Shown here: piece by piece, positions 34,352-43,081 of the stretch
Layout of the letters: the number at the start of each line of letters is the position of its first letter
Position numbering within the stretch: the stretch's first letter is position 1
Assembly (NCBI GenBank): GCA_036567985.1
Contig: DATCTK010000032.1
Span: 1-55,975 of the forward strand
Origin: SZUA-229 sp036567985
GTDB taxonomy: Bacteria > Pseudomonadota > Gammaproteobacteria > SZUA-229
DNA: 55,975 nucleotides
Direction: 5' to 3'
Translations under genes and position numbers: made by a program
The notes under the pieces: generated by a model
Database searches by the model: none
Told to the model about the DNA's origin: nothing
The model's input: only the letters and a program-made list of their open reading frames with translations

Positions 34352-34446
34352 AGATTGATAGTAATCACAGTGGACTAGGCCTTACATTTTACATTGTATG
34401 AACTGTAAACCCTGTCCATCAGTTGCTGAGTTAAAACTAAGATAAA

Positions 34447-34701
34447 ATGAATGACAAGATGACTATCGTAGAACCCTTGTATAAGGCGGCTCTATCTACC
34501 ACCTTTCATGATGAGCTCGATTTGCACTCCTACAGAGGGCGTCTTTATCACTACACCACGGCACCTGGACTCCAGGGGATTCTAACCACTCAGAAACTAT
34601 GGGGTACAGAGGCCTCCTACCTTAACGACTCTAATGAAGTTGATTACGGTCTTTCTGTTACGAGACAAGCAATTGCAATCAAAAGGGTCAGACTCGATTG
34701 A
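34447..34701 (+). pseudogene. truncated DUF2971-like protein
   Basis: This 84-residue frame shows an N-terminal part like DUF2971 proteins: LYHYTTAPGLQGILTTQKLWG followed by SYLNDSNEVDYG. Full DUF2971 proteins are about 250-300 residues, so roughly the last two thirds are missing. The reading frame runs into a 24-bp tandem repeat and ends in a stop within it, which looks like damage by an insertion or deletion. DUF2971 has no known function. The gene is AT-richer than its core neighbours, suggesting acquired DNA. Confidence 0.7.
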
Positions 34702-34724
34702 ATCAAAAGGGTCAGACTCGATTG
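34677..34724. repeat. 24-bp tandem direct repeat, possible mobile-element scar
   Basis: The unit AATCAAAAGGGTCAGACTCG plus ATTG occurs twice, head to tail (34677-34700 and 34701-34724), with no mismatch. AGGGTCAGACTC-like ends are common around REP-associated or IS200-type transposases (from general knowledge), so this may mark the site of a lost or collapsed element. No transposase is present. Confidence 0.75.
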
Positions 34725-34794
34725 AAATTTAATAACGTTTTCTGAAAGCACTTAGAATCCAGATTTCACTTTTATATCTTCCGGATTTTCTGTG

Positions 34795-35214
34795 CTAATC
34801 TGGCAAAAATTCTTCTTTATATCGTTTATTAAATGACTCCCATAGCTGCTCGATAAACAGGTCAACCCGAAGAGGCATAAACTTTCGCTCCGGATAGACC
34901 ACATTTACCGGGAATAAATCAGGCTTAACCTCTGGCAAAACCTGAACCAGTCGCCCCTCGGCGATATCGTCACGTGCCGTCCATAACATCACCAGAGCGA
35001 GCCCCATACCTTCAACAGCAGCCTGGTTCAAAAGATCTGGGTTATTACTGGAAAATCGACTGTTTACCTTCACACGTTCAACATTCCTGTTCTTATCTAT
35101 GAAGTTGGGCTTGTGACAACCTTCCCTGTCACTTGCCGAAAATGCTTTCTGCACAGGGGCAAAATCACAGGACGTGATTTTGAGTGCTGATGTGCCTGGA
35201 CGGCACTCCAGCAC
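34795..35214 (-). pseudogene. LysR-type regulator, 3' fragment
   Basis: The frame matches only the end of a LysR substrate-binding domain. The clear part is from SRFSSNNPDLLNQAAVEGMG through GRLVQVLPEV and the closing LFIEQLWESF. The first roughly 40 residues of the frame look unlike the family, and the helix-turn-helix DNA-binding part is absent upstream. This is a decayed remnant, not a working regulator. A small N-terminal-less protein could be expressed but would not bind DNA. Confidence 0.75.
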
Positions 35215-35699
35215 GACCCGGAAACGAAGATAATACCACCTGTTAACTTAGTTCAACTCAAATAATTTCCCGAAGCATTTTCGGGAACCCGCTGCTGTTT
35301 GCGGGCAAGTGACCGGGAACGGCATTATTCCGGGCGTCCTGCCCTCCAGCCTTCGGCCCAAGCGGAGCTTGTTTAAATTTGATCCAGTCAAATTTATCTC
35401 TTGCTTACTTCTTTTTTGCTGTAGACACTAAAACGCCAGGAGCGTTTTAGAACAGGCACTGCCTGGCCCGAAGGGTGAAAGCCAGGGATGGGTTTCATAA
35501 TGAAGTGAGTCGCCAGAAAGGCGAAACAGCACAGTTCAGAACATCATAAAGACGAGTTTTGACCATGGCACTTCAGTTGATTACCACAGAACGCATTTAA
35601 AGCACACTCTACAGTACCAACAACCGGTGGATCCGCTCACGCTTGATCCACCCTACAGGCTGGCTTTTCGTGCCGGCTTAATCAGTTAACTTTAACCGA
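35215..35699. repeat. gene-free stretch with several palindromic repeats
   Basis: No gene is supported over these 485 bases. Visible inverted repeats are AAATTTGA-TCCAG-TCAAATTT (about 35375-35395), CTAAAACGC-CAGGA-GCGTTTTAG (35428-35450) and GGTGGATC/GATCCACC (35627-35653). The style matches the hairpins at 1-182 and 49951-50303. It separates the decayed genes from the gcv operon and probably collects insertions. Confidence 0.6.
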
Positions 35700-37163
35700 C
35701 TAAGACGCCGCCTTATTGGTCACTGTCCACGACAGATCCAGCTGCTTGGCTGCACGCACTTCATCCAGTCGATTAACCGGCATGGTGTAAGGCGCGTTAT
35801 GCAGCATCTCCGCATCGGTTTCCGCTTCATGCTGAATCTGCACCATGGCTTCAACAAACCCATCGAGCATTTCCTTGGCTTCGGATTCGGTCGGCTCAAT
35901 CAGCAGACACTCCGGCACCAGTAACGGGAAGTAGGTGGTGGGTGCGTGGTAGCCCAGGTCCAGCAGGCGCTTGGCGAAATCCATTGCACTGACATCGAGT
36001 TCTTTCGCCTGTTTTTTCAGGGTAATAATAAACTCATGGGATGCATAGCGATCGGGAATCGCTGCCTGGAAGCCGCGTTTTTTCAACTGCGCCATCATGT
36101 AGTTTGCATTCAGCGTGGCGAACTCCGCCACCCGTTGCATGCCTTCACGGCCCAGCAGGCGCATATACACATAGGCTCGCAACAACACACCGGCATTACC
36201 CATAAACGCCGACATGCGACCGATGCTTTGCGGACAGTCTTTTTCGGTTAACCAGCGATACTGATCGCCTTCTTTGGTCACCACCGGTAATGGCATAAAC
36301 GGCTTTAGACGCTCCGCCACACCGATGGCACCGGAACCGGGACCACCACCGCCGTGCGGGGTGGAAAAGGTTTTATGCAGATTGGAATGAATTACATCAA
36401 AGCCCATATCACCGGGACGAATCTTGCCCAGAATCGCATTCAGGTTGGCGCCATCGTAATACAGCAGACCACCGGCCTGGTGTACCGTCCTGGCAATCTC
36501 TTCGATCTTGCGCTCGAACACTCCCAGGGTGGAGGGATTGGTCAGCATCAGGCCGGCGGTTTGTGGGCCTACCGCGGCTTTTAATGCATCCAGGTCCACG
36601 TCGCCGTCGGCCAGTGTGGGAATTTCCTTTACACTGAAACCACACATGGTCGCAGTAGCCGGGTTGGTTCCGTGCGCCGCATCGGGCACCAGGATTTCCT
36701 TGCGTTCGGTGTCGCCGTTGGCGTCGTGATAGGCACGAATCATGGCCACACCGGCAAACTCACCCTGCGCACCCGCCATGGGCGTGAGTGAAAAACCGGC
36801 CATGCCGGTTACATCGCAGAGCATTTCCTGCAGCTCGTACATACAGGCCATAAAGCCCTGTGAATTCTGTTCAGGCGCCAGCGGATGACGTGACAGAAAA
36901 CCCGGCAACATCGCCAGCGAGTTACAGGCACGGGGGTTGTGCTTCATGGTGCAGGAACCCAGCGGATAAAAGTGGGTATCGATGCTGAAGTTTTTCTGCG
37001 ACAGCGAGGTGTAATGACGCACCGCCTGCATTTCAGACACTTCCGGTAATGCCGGTTTAGTTGTGCGCAACAACGCCGCAGGAATATCCGTTGGCATATC
37101 ATGGCCGGAGGTAGACTGAATTTTTGTCTTACGACCTTCGGCGGAATGTTCAAAAATTAACAT
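35700..37163 (-). CDS. gcvPB: glycine dehydrogenase (decarboxylating), subunit 2 (P protein C-terminal half)
   Basis: This PLP-bearing subunit of the glycine-cleavage P protein decarboxylates glycine and passes the aminomethyl group to lipoyl-GcvH. The 487-residue chain contains AAHGTNPATATM, DGANLNAILGKIRPGDMGFD and the Schiff-base lysine in HSNLHKTFSTPHGGGGPGSG. It works as a heterodimer with GcvPA, encoded 12 bp upstream. E. coli has one fused gcvP, so the split form is a lineage trait. No clear terminator is seen after the stop. Confidence 0.97.
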   Translation of the reverse strand: MLIFEHSAEGRKTKIQSTSGHDMPTDIPAALLRTTKPALPEVSEMQAVRHYTSLSQKNFSIDTHFYPLGSCTMKHNPRACNSLAMLPGFLSRHPLAPEQNSQGFMACMYELQEMLCDVTGMAGFSLTPMAGAQGEFAGVAMIRAYHDANGDTERKEILVPDAAHGTNPATATMCGFSVKEIPTLADGDVDLDALKAAVGPQTAGLMLTNPSTLGVFERKIEEIARTVHQAGGLLYYDGANLNAILGKIRPGDMGFDVIHSNLHKTFSTPHGGGGPGSGAIGVAERLKPFMPLPVVTKEGDQYRWLTEKDCPQSIGRMSAFMGNAGVLLRAYVYMRLLGREGMQRVAEFATLNANYMMAQLKKRGFQAAIPDRYASHEFIITLKKQAKELDVSAMDFAKRLLDLGYHAPTTYFPLLVPECLLIEPTESEAKEMLDGFVEAMVQIQHEAETDAEMLHNAPYTMPVNRLDEVRAAKQLDLSWTVTNKAAS

Positions 37164-37175
37164 GTTGATAAACCC

Positions 37176-38534
37176 TTATTTCAACGCAGCGGCCAGTGCC
37201 GATGCAAACGTATCAATATCTTCGGCAATGCGTAGCTCGGTTGCACACACCAGAATACAGTTCTGCATTTCTGCAAAATGCTGTGACAAATCCAGCCCAC
37301 CCAGAATATTCTGCTGTGCCAGTCTGGCCAGCACCTCATCCGCCGGTTTACTCAGTTTAATCACTGCCTCATGAAAGCGGGGCTGATCAAACACCAGTTC
37401 CACACCGTCGATTGCAGTGAGTTTTTCCACCAGCTGCTGCGTATTCTGGTGGCAGCTCAAAGCCGTCTGCTTTAAACCTTCAGGGCCCAGCAGGCTCATG
37501 TGAATAGTCGATGCGGTGACGACCAGCCCCTGGTTGGTACAGATATTCGAGGTCGCCTTGGAGCGGCGGATATGCTGCTCGCGTGCCTGCAGTGTCAGCA
37601 CAAAACCTTCACGCCCCTGCTGATCCACCGTGCGCCCTACAATGCGTCCCGGCATCTGCCGCACATAGGCCTGCTTGCAGCACATAAAACCGTAGTAGGG
37701 GCCACCGGAAGACATGGGCGCACCCAGTGGCTGGCCATCACCCACCGCAATGTCTGCGCCGTTTTCACCCCATTCACCGGGTGGTTTGAGAATCGCCAGA
37801 CTCAACGGGTTTACCACCGCAATCACAATGGTGTTGTTCTGGTGTGCCCAGTCGGTAATCGCGTCGACATCTTCCAGGGTGCCGAAGAAATTGGGCTGCG
37901 ACAGCACAACCGCGGTAATGTCTTCACCCTCGAACGCCTTCAATGCATCCAGCGAGGTTTTGCCAGTCTGTGCATCAAATGCCACTTCAACCAGCTCGAT
38001 ATTCTGGTGCTTCACCATGGTTTCGGTCACCCGGGTATAGGCGGGATTGATCGAACGTGGTACCAGGATTTTGCGTGACTTCGATTTGCGATTGGCACGC
38101 ACTGCCATCAACACTGCTTCGGCCATGGCGGTGGCGCCGTCGTACAGCGAAGCATTGGATACATCCAGCGCGGTCAGTGCGGTCATCATGCTCTGGAATT
38201 CATATGTCAGCTGCAACGTGCCCTGGGATGCTTCCGCCTGATAGGGCGTATAAGCCGTGTAGTATTCACCACGGGTGGTGATCTGCCAGACAGCGGCGGG
38301 AATGTGATGATCGTAGGCACCGGCGCCAACAAAACACAGCGGCTGGCCATCCTGCGCGGCACGTTTTTGCATTAAGCGATTAATGCTCATTTCATTCATG
38401 CCGGCGGGCACATTCTGCAGGCCGTTGATTTTTAAATGCTTTGGTATTTCATCAAACAGATTTTCAATACTGTCGATGCCAATCACGGACAGCATTTCAT
38501 TAATTTCATCTTCGGTATGGGGTATAAAAGGCAT
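37176..38534 (-). CDS. gcvPA: glycine dehydrogenase (decarboxylating), subunit 1 (P protein N-terminal half)
   Basis: This is the N-terminal half of the split P protein (452 residues). It begins MPFIPHTEDEINEMLSVIG and shows FVGAGAYDHHIPAAV and the tyrosine-rich TAYTPYQAEASQGTLQ. PLP is bound mainly by the partner subunit. It lies 150 bp after gcvH and 12 bp before gcvPB, with the same operon direction. Members of the family usually have about 450 residues, so this is complete. Confidence 0.97.
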   Translation of the reverse strand: MPFIPHTEDEINEMLSVIGIDSIENLFDEIPKHLKINGLQNVPAGMNEMSINRLMQKRAAQDGQPLCFVGAGAYDHHIPAAVWQITTRGEYYTAYTPYQAEASQGTLQLTYEFQSMMTALTALDVSNASLYDGATAMAEAVLMAVRANRKSKSRKILVPRSINPAYTRVTETMVKHQNIELVEVAFDAQTGKTSLDALKAFEGEDITAVVLSQPNFFGTLEDVDAITDWAHQNNTIVIAVVNPLSLAILKPPGEWGENGADIAVGDGQPLGAPMSSGGPYYGFMCCKQAYVRQMPGRIVGRTVDQQGREGFVLTLQAREQHIRRSKATSNICTNQGLVVTASTIHMSLLGPEGLKQTALSCHQNTQQLVEKLTAIDGVELVFDQPRFHEAVIKLSKPADEVLARLAQQNILGGLDLSQHFAEMQNCILVCATELRIAEDIDTFASALAAALK

Positions 38535-38684
38535 AGTAATACTACTTAAAGGCTAATATAAGAAGGCGACCTGCGCACAGTCGCTAACAGTAAGCGCGCT
38601 TCAGAGGTGCATAAACCACCGCATAAAACAGGGCATGGACACCGTTACTTTATGCGGCAGTTTTTAATGACAAATCTGATCGGC

Positions 38685-39074
38685 TTACTCGTCTTCCAGT
38701 TCCGACTCGTAGCTGCTGGCATCCATCAACTCTTCAATGTCGTCTTCATCGTTCGGCTTGATTTTGAAAATCCAGCCATCGTCATAAGATGAGTTATTGA
38801 TAATTTCCGGCTCATCCACCAGCGACTGATTGGTATCGACAATTTCACCACTAATCGGCATATAGATATCCGATGCGGCCTTTACCGATTCAACCACACA
38901 ACAGGCATCGCCCTGTGCCAGTTCGCTACCGATTTCCGGCAGTTCAACAAATACCAGGTCACCCAGCGCATCCTGTGCGTGATCAGTGATGCCCACGGTG
39001 ACTGTGCCGTCATCTTCCAGACGCACCCATTCATGAGATGATGTATAACGTAAATCCGTTGGAACCTGGCTCAT
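38685..39074 (-). CDS. gcvH: glycine cleavage system H protein
   Basis: This lipoyl carrier protein shuttles the aminomethyl group from P to T protein. The lipoylated lysine is in CVVESVKAASDIYMPISGEI (about K64). The 129-residue size, start TDLRYTSSHEWVRLEDDG and IIDD-type end fit the family. The lipoyl group is supplied by lipA and lipB at the other end of the window. It is followed by gcvPA after a 150-bp gap and preceded by gcvT (77 bp). Confidence 0.98.
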   Translation of the reverse strand: MSQVPTDLRYTSSHEWVRLEDDGTVTVGITDHAQDALGDLVFVELPEIGSELAQGDACCVVESVKAASDIYMPISGEIVDTNQSLVDEPEIINNSSYDDGWIFKIKPNDEDDIEELMDASSYESELEDE

Positions 39075-39151
39075 CTTTATAACCTCTTTAAAATTTAAAA
39101 ATTTGTTGTCGCCTGTTTATCAGTTATTAATCTGCAATGTTTTTGCGTTGC

Positions 39152-40237
39152 CTATAAACAGGATTTTCCTTCACGGAAAAATACGGGTTTAACCACACGG
39201 GCTTTCAGGTGCTTGTTACGCACTTCCACTTCACAGCTCTCGCCAATACCCACCGGCACACGGGCCAGGGCAATTGACTGTTTCAGGCTGGGAGAAAAAC
39301 TGCCGGAGGTGGTTTCACCTTCGCCTGCATCACACAGTACTTTCATATGACCGCGTAACACGCCCTTGTCTTCCAGCACCAGGCCCACCAGTTTGTGTGT
39401 AACACCGGCGGCTTTTTCGGCGGCAATTTTTTCACGGCCGATAAAATCACGCTCTTCCGGTTCCCAGGCAATGGTCCAGCCCAGGTTGGAGGTCAGCGGC
39501 GAGGTGGTTTCGTCCATATCGGTGCCGTATAAATTCATACCCGCTTCCAGTCGAAGGGTATCCCGCGCACCCAGACCAATCGGCTTAACCCCGGCAGCAA
39601 ACAGCGCTTCCCAGAAATCCGGCGCTTTCACTTCGGGCAATATTATTTCAAAACCGTCTTCACCGGTATAGCCTGTTCGTGCCACAAACCAGTCACCCAC
39701 CGCAACGCCATTAAAGCGCTTCAGATCGGTGGCCGCCTCGGCCACGCCTTCCGGCAGAACAGACAGCGCCTTGTCACGGGCATTGGGCCCCTGCACCGCA
39801 ATCATCGCCATTTCCGGGCGTTCGGTCACAGTGACTTCAAACTCGGCCGCCTGCTGATGGATCCACGCCAGATCCTTGTCACGGGTAGCGGCATTCACCA
39901 CCATACGGAACCAGTCATCACGCATGTAATACACTATCAGGTCATCGATTATGCCGCCGTTTTCATTCAGCATGGCGCTGTAGAGCGCCTTGCCGGATTC
40001 TTTCAGGCGCGCCACATCATTGGCCAGCAATTTCTGCAGGAAAGGCTTAACCCTGTCGCCCTGAAGATCGACCACCGTCATATGGGATACATCGAACATG
40101 CCGGCATCGGCGCGCACCTGGTGGTGCTCGTCCATCTGGGAGCCATAATTGATCGGCATTTCCCAGCCAGCGAAATCGACGATTTTGGCGCCGTGGTTTT
40201 TGTGATTGTCATAGAGACAGGTTTTTTGACTCATCAA
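39152..40237 (-). CDS. gcvT: glycine cleavage system T protein (aminomethyltransferase)
   Basis: GcvT transfers the methylene group to tetrahydrofolate and releases ammonia. The 361-residue folate-binding fold has HHQVRADAGMFDVSHMTVVDL, MAMIAVQGPNARDK, and FVARTGYTGEDGFEI with the conserved Asp/Glu pair. It is first in the gcv operon (gcvT-H-PA-PB), directly behind the glycine riboswitch. The frame has an ATG at both 40234 and 40237; I took the longer. Length fits E. coli GcvT (364). Confidence 0.97.
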   Translation of the reverse strand: MMSQKTCLYDNHKNHGAKIVDFAGWEMPINYGSQMDEHHQVRADAGMFDVSHMTVVDLQGDRVKPFLQKLLANDVARLKESGKALYSAMLNENGGIIDDLIVYYMRDDWFRMVVNAATRDKDLAWIHQQAAEFEVTVTERPEMAMIAVQGPNARDKALSVLPEGVAEAATDLKRFNGVAVGDWFVARTGYTGEDGFEIILPEVKAPDFWEALFAAGVKPIGLGARDTLRLEAGMNLYGTDMDETTSPLTSNLGWTIAWEPEERDFIGREKIAAEKAAGVTHKLVGLVLEDKGVLRGHMKVLCDAGEGETTSGSFSPSLKQSIALARVPVGIGESCEVEVRNKHLKARVVKPVFFREGKSCL

Positions 40238-40275
40238 GGGGTCTCCACTGATTTCATGTCATGAAAAAACATAGT

Positions 40276-40470
40276 GGCCCCTCTGTCCTGATACCTGAGA
40301 GATAGACGCAAAGACTGCGTGTCCCCTTCGGTGGATCATCGATGTGATCGCTCTCCAGAGTCAATTTTCCTGCCATTTGGCGGGACAGAAGCTGTAGTCC
40401 ATTTACCTGAGCGTTTCCGGGCGGTTGCGCCTTCGGTGCTTTCTCGAAAGAAAGACTCTCCCACAGCTGC
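40276..40470 (-). promoter_or_regulatory. tandem glycine riboswitch
   Basis: Read on the minus strand, two successive aptamer halves are visible. The first has GGGAGAGTC then CACCGAAGGCGCAACC and GGACTACAGC. The second has CTCTGGAGAGCGATC then CACCGAAGGGGACACG and CAGGACAGAGGGG. This is the well-known cooperative glycine riboswitch, which turns on gcv genes when glycine is high. It ends about 40 bases before gcvT and has no nearby terminator hairpin, so translational control is likely. A short linker joins the aptamers. Confidence 0.95.
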
Positions 40471-40598
40471 TAAATCCATAACATCATGCTGATGTCACGG
40501 TGTGTAATTGAGGCGCAACTATAAACCAGCCGCAAAACAATTTCCATTTCCATTTAGGGCTAATATTTATAAGGAGGCGCCACCCTTTTAAGTAGATT

Positions 40599-41834
40599 TT
40601 ACCAGCCGAGGGGTCTGGCCATCTGTGGCAGGTCGCCTTCCAGCCCCATGGCATGGCGCATAAAGCGATGCTTGATCGGCCCCAGCCCGTTCACCAGGTC
40701 CAGCCCCGCATTGCGCAGCAGGCTGAGGCCCGGCTGCTGATTGCTGAACAGGTTTTTGAAACCGCTCATGCTGTACATCATCAGGCTGTTATCGGCGCGC
40801 CGCCAGCGCTCGTATTTGCGCAGGGTGGTGATGGATGTCAGTTTCTGCCCGCGGCTGCGTGCCTGCAGAAGTACTTCCGCCAGCGCCGCCGCATCGAGTA
40901 TGCCCAGGTTCACCCCCTGGCCCGCCAGTGGGTGAATGGTGTGCGCCGCATCCCCAATCAGTGCCATCCCCGGCTTTACATAGTGTGTCGCATGCCGCCG
41001 CACCAGCGGGAAGGCAGCACGCTCACTTACCGCCTCCACCTCACCCAGGGTAAAGTCAAACGCCTGCGCCAGCTCGTGGCAGAAGGTCGGTGCATCCATT
41101 GCCAGCAATTCATCGGCCCGCTGGTCATCCGCCGACCAGACGATTGAGCAACGACCGTCACTCAGCGGCAGAAAGGCCAGTGGGCCACTGGGCAGAAAAC
41201 GTTGCCATGCGGTGTTCTGATGGTGCTCGCTGGATTTGACGATAGCCACCACACCCTTCTGTTGATAGGCCGCCTGTTCCAGCTCAATCTGTGCCGCCTG
41301 CCTCACCGCCGACTGGGCGCCATCGGCCCCCACCAGCAACGGCGCGCTCAGGCAACGCCCATCACGCAGACTGACGCGTGAGCCCAGCGGCTGATAGTCA
41401 ATTTCGCTGACTTCCGCCGGGCATATCAGCTGCACCGAGTCCAGCTGGCCTGCCTGCTCATACAATGCATACTGCACCACCCGGTTTTCGATAATATGCC
41501 CCAGGCCATCGGTACCCAGATCCGCTGCATCAAAATGAATTTTGCCGTCGCCGGTGGCATCCCAGACATGCATCTGCTGATAGGCGCAGGCGCGTCGCTG
41601 CAACATGCCCTGCCAGGCGTGTATGTGTTCAAACACCTGCTGCGAGGATTTGTTAATCGCCGACACACGCAGCGCGTAATCCTCATCCGCCAACGGCTCC
41701 TGCGGCTCATAAGCCTCGACCACCGCGACCCGCAGGGCACTTCGCCCCAGTGCACAGGCCAGGGTCAGGCCCACCATGCCACCGCCGATAATCAGTACAT
41801 CGTATTGCTGCATCTGTGGCTCTGTCTGGCTCAT
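40599..41834 (-). CDS. ubiI: ubiquinone-biosynthesis FAD hydroxylase UbiI (VisC)
   Basis: This 411-residue FAD-dependent aromatic-ring hydroxylase of the UbiH/COQ6 family adds a hydroxyl to the ubiquinone ring (C5 in E. coli). Motifs are LIIGGGMVGLTLACALG (dinucleotide), LVGADGAQSAVRQ, and GMALIGDAAHTIHPLAGQGVNLG. The segment YALRVSAINKSSQQVFEHI and VWDATGDGKIHFDA match VisC/UbiI rather than UbiH. It overlaps the ubiH end by ATGA (4 bp). UbiF is the main alternative, but the order after ubiH argues for UbiI. Upstream of gcvT, the order matches E. coli. Confidence 0.9.
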   Translation of the reverse strand: MSQTEPQMQQYDVLIIGGGMVGLTLACALGRSALRVAVVEAYEPQEPLADEDYALRVSAINKSSQQVFEHIHAWQGMLQRRACAYQQMHVWDATGDGKIHFDAADLGTDGLGHIIENRVVQYALYEQAGQLDSVQLICPAEVSEIDYQPLGSRVSLRDGRCLSAPLLVGADGAQSAVRQAAQIELEQAAYQQKGVVAIVKSSEHHQNTAWQRFLPSGPLAFLPLSDGRCSIVWSADDQRADELLAMDAPTFCHELAQAFDFTLGEVEAVSERAAFPLVRRHATHYVKPGMALIGDAAHTIHPLAGQGVNLGILDAAALAEVLLQARSRGQKLTSITTLRKYERWRRADNSLMMYSMSGFKNLFSNQQPGLSLLRNAGLDLVNGLGPIKHRFMRHAMGLEGDLPQMARPLGW

Positions 41835-43051
41835 AGCGGCAACCTGCGCTGCAGTTTATTCATGTGCCCCGCCAGCCCCATGCTGTGACGCGCCATCAGG
41901 TGACGCAATGGCGACAGCAGGTCCACACTGATCAGCCCCATTGCCCGCGCATGACCGAGCAGTGCATAATTATTGGAGAAAATTTTTACCAGTGAGTCGG
42001 TGGCTTTATAAATACGCCGCATGTCTTTCAGGCGCGTGGACTGATAGTCAGCCAGCCGCTGCGTCTCACCCGGGTCATCAGCAGTAACAATCAGTTCCGC
42101 CAGCTCCGCCACATCACGCAGCGCCAGGTTATAGCCCTGACCGGCGACCGGGTGCAGGGTGTGTGCTGCATTACCGATCATCACCACCCGCCCCTTGCAC
42201 AGCTGTTCAGCCTCGCTGTACACCAGCGGGTAGGCGGCACGGGAGCCGACTTTTCTAATATTGCCGGCACGAAAGCCGAAACGCTGCTGCAGTTGCTGGC
42301 TGAATTCTGCATCAGTTAAATCCAGCAGGCTCTGCAGCTGTTCTCGCGGACAGGTCCACACCACCGAATAACGGTTTTCTGTCATGGGTAGAAATGCCAG
42401 TGGCCCGCTGTCGGTAAAACGTTCGTAGGCAATGCCGTTGTGTCGTTGATCAGTTTGCAGATTGGTAATGATGGCCGACTGCTGGTAATCGTTATGCATG
42501 ATATCGACACCCGCCAGTTTCCGGGTCACCGAGTGCACCCCGTCCGCCGCCACCAGCAGGCGCGCACTTAAGCACTGCGTCTGATCAGACCCAGTTTTAA
42601 CCTGGATAGACACCTCATCGGCGGATTGCTCAAGGGATTCAATCGTCGCCGGACAATACCAGTCCACATGGGACAGCTGTTGCACCGCATCCATCAATAC
42701 ACGGCCTACCACCTTGTTTTCCGCCACATAACCCAGCGCTTCGACCCGCTCTTCGTGGTGGTGCAAACGTGTCACCCCGAGGTGACCACGATCCGAGACA
42801 TGAATGGTTTTGATCGCTTCTACCTGCGCCTCGATTTGCGGCCATAAGCCCAGTGATTCAAAAATGCGCCTGGAACCATAGGACAATGCGATGCTGCGAT
42901 CATCAAAACTCGGCTGCGCCGATGAATCAAACGGCACGGCTTCAACCAGCGCGATCTTTTTATCGGGGTGATTGCGCAGGGCAGCCAGCAAACTGGCACC
43001 GACCATGCCGCCACCAATAATAATCACATCGTAAACTGCGCTGTTTTTCAT
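41831..43051 (-). CDS. ubiH: 2-octaprenyl-6-methoxyphenol hydroxylase UbiH
   Basis: UbiH is a 406-residue FAD hydroxylase acting on the ubiquinone precursor (C1 in E. coli). It has the motif IIIGGGMVGASLLAALR, LVAADGVHSVTRK, and GRVVMIGNAAHTLHPVAGQGYN. The start FDDRSIALSYGSRRIFESLGLW is family-specific. It lies 30 bp after pepP and overlaps ubiI by 4 bp, reproducing the pepP-ubiH-visC order of E. coli. It is membrane-associated by family knowledge; no transmembrane helix is seen. Confidence 0.95.
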   Translation of the reverse strand: MKNSAVYDVIIIGGGMVGASLLAALRNHPDKKIALVEAVPFDSSAQPSFDDRSIALSYGSRRIFESLGLWPQIEAQVEAIKTIHVSDRGHLGVTRLHHHEERVEALGYVAENKVVGRVLMDAVQQLSHVDWYCPATIESLEQSADEVSIQVKTGSDQTQCLSARLLVAADGVHSVTRKLAGVDIMHNDYQQSAIITNLQTDQRHNGIAYERFTDSGPLAFLPMTENRYSVVWTCPREQLQSLLDLTDAEFSQQLQQRFGFRAGNIRKVGSRAAYPLVYSEAEQLCKGRVVMIGNAAHTLHPVAGQGYNLALRDVAELAELIVTADDPGETQRLADYQSTRLKDMRRIYKATDSLVKIFSNNYALLGHARAMGLISVDLLSPLRHLMARHSMGLAGHMNKLQRRLPL

Positions 43052-43081
43052 CTGTGTTTCGGTCCGTGCCAGCTATTCCCC

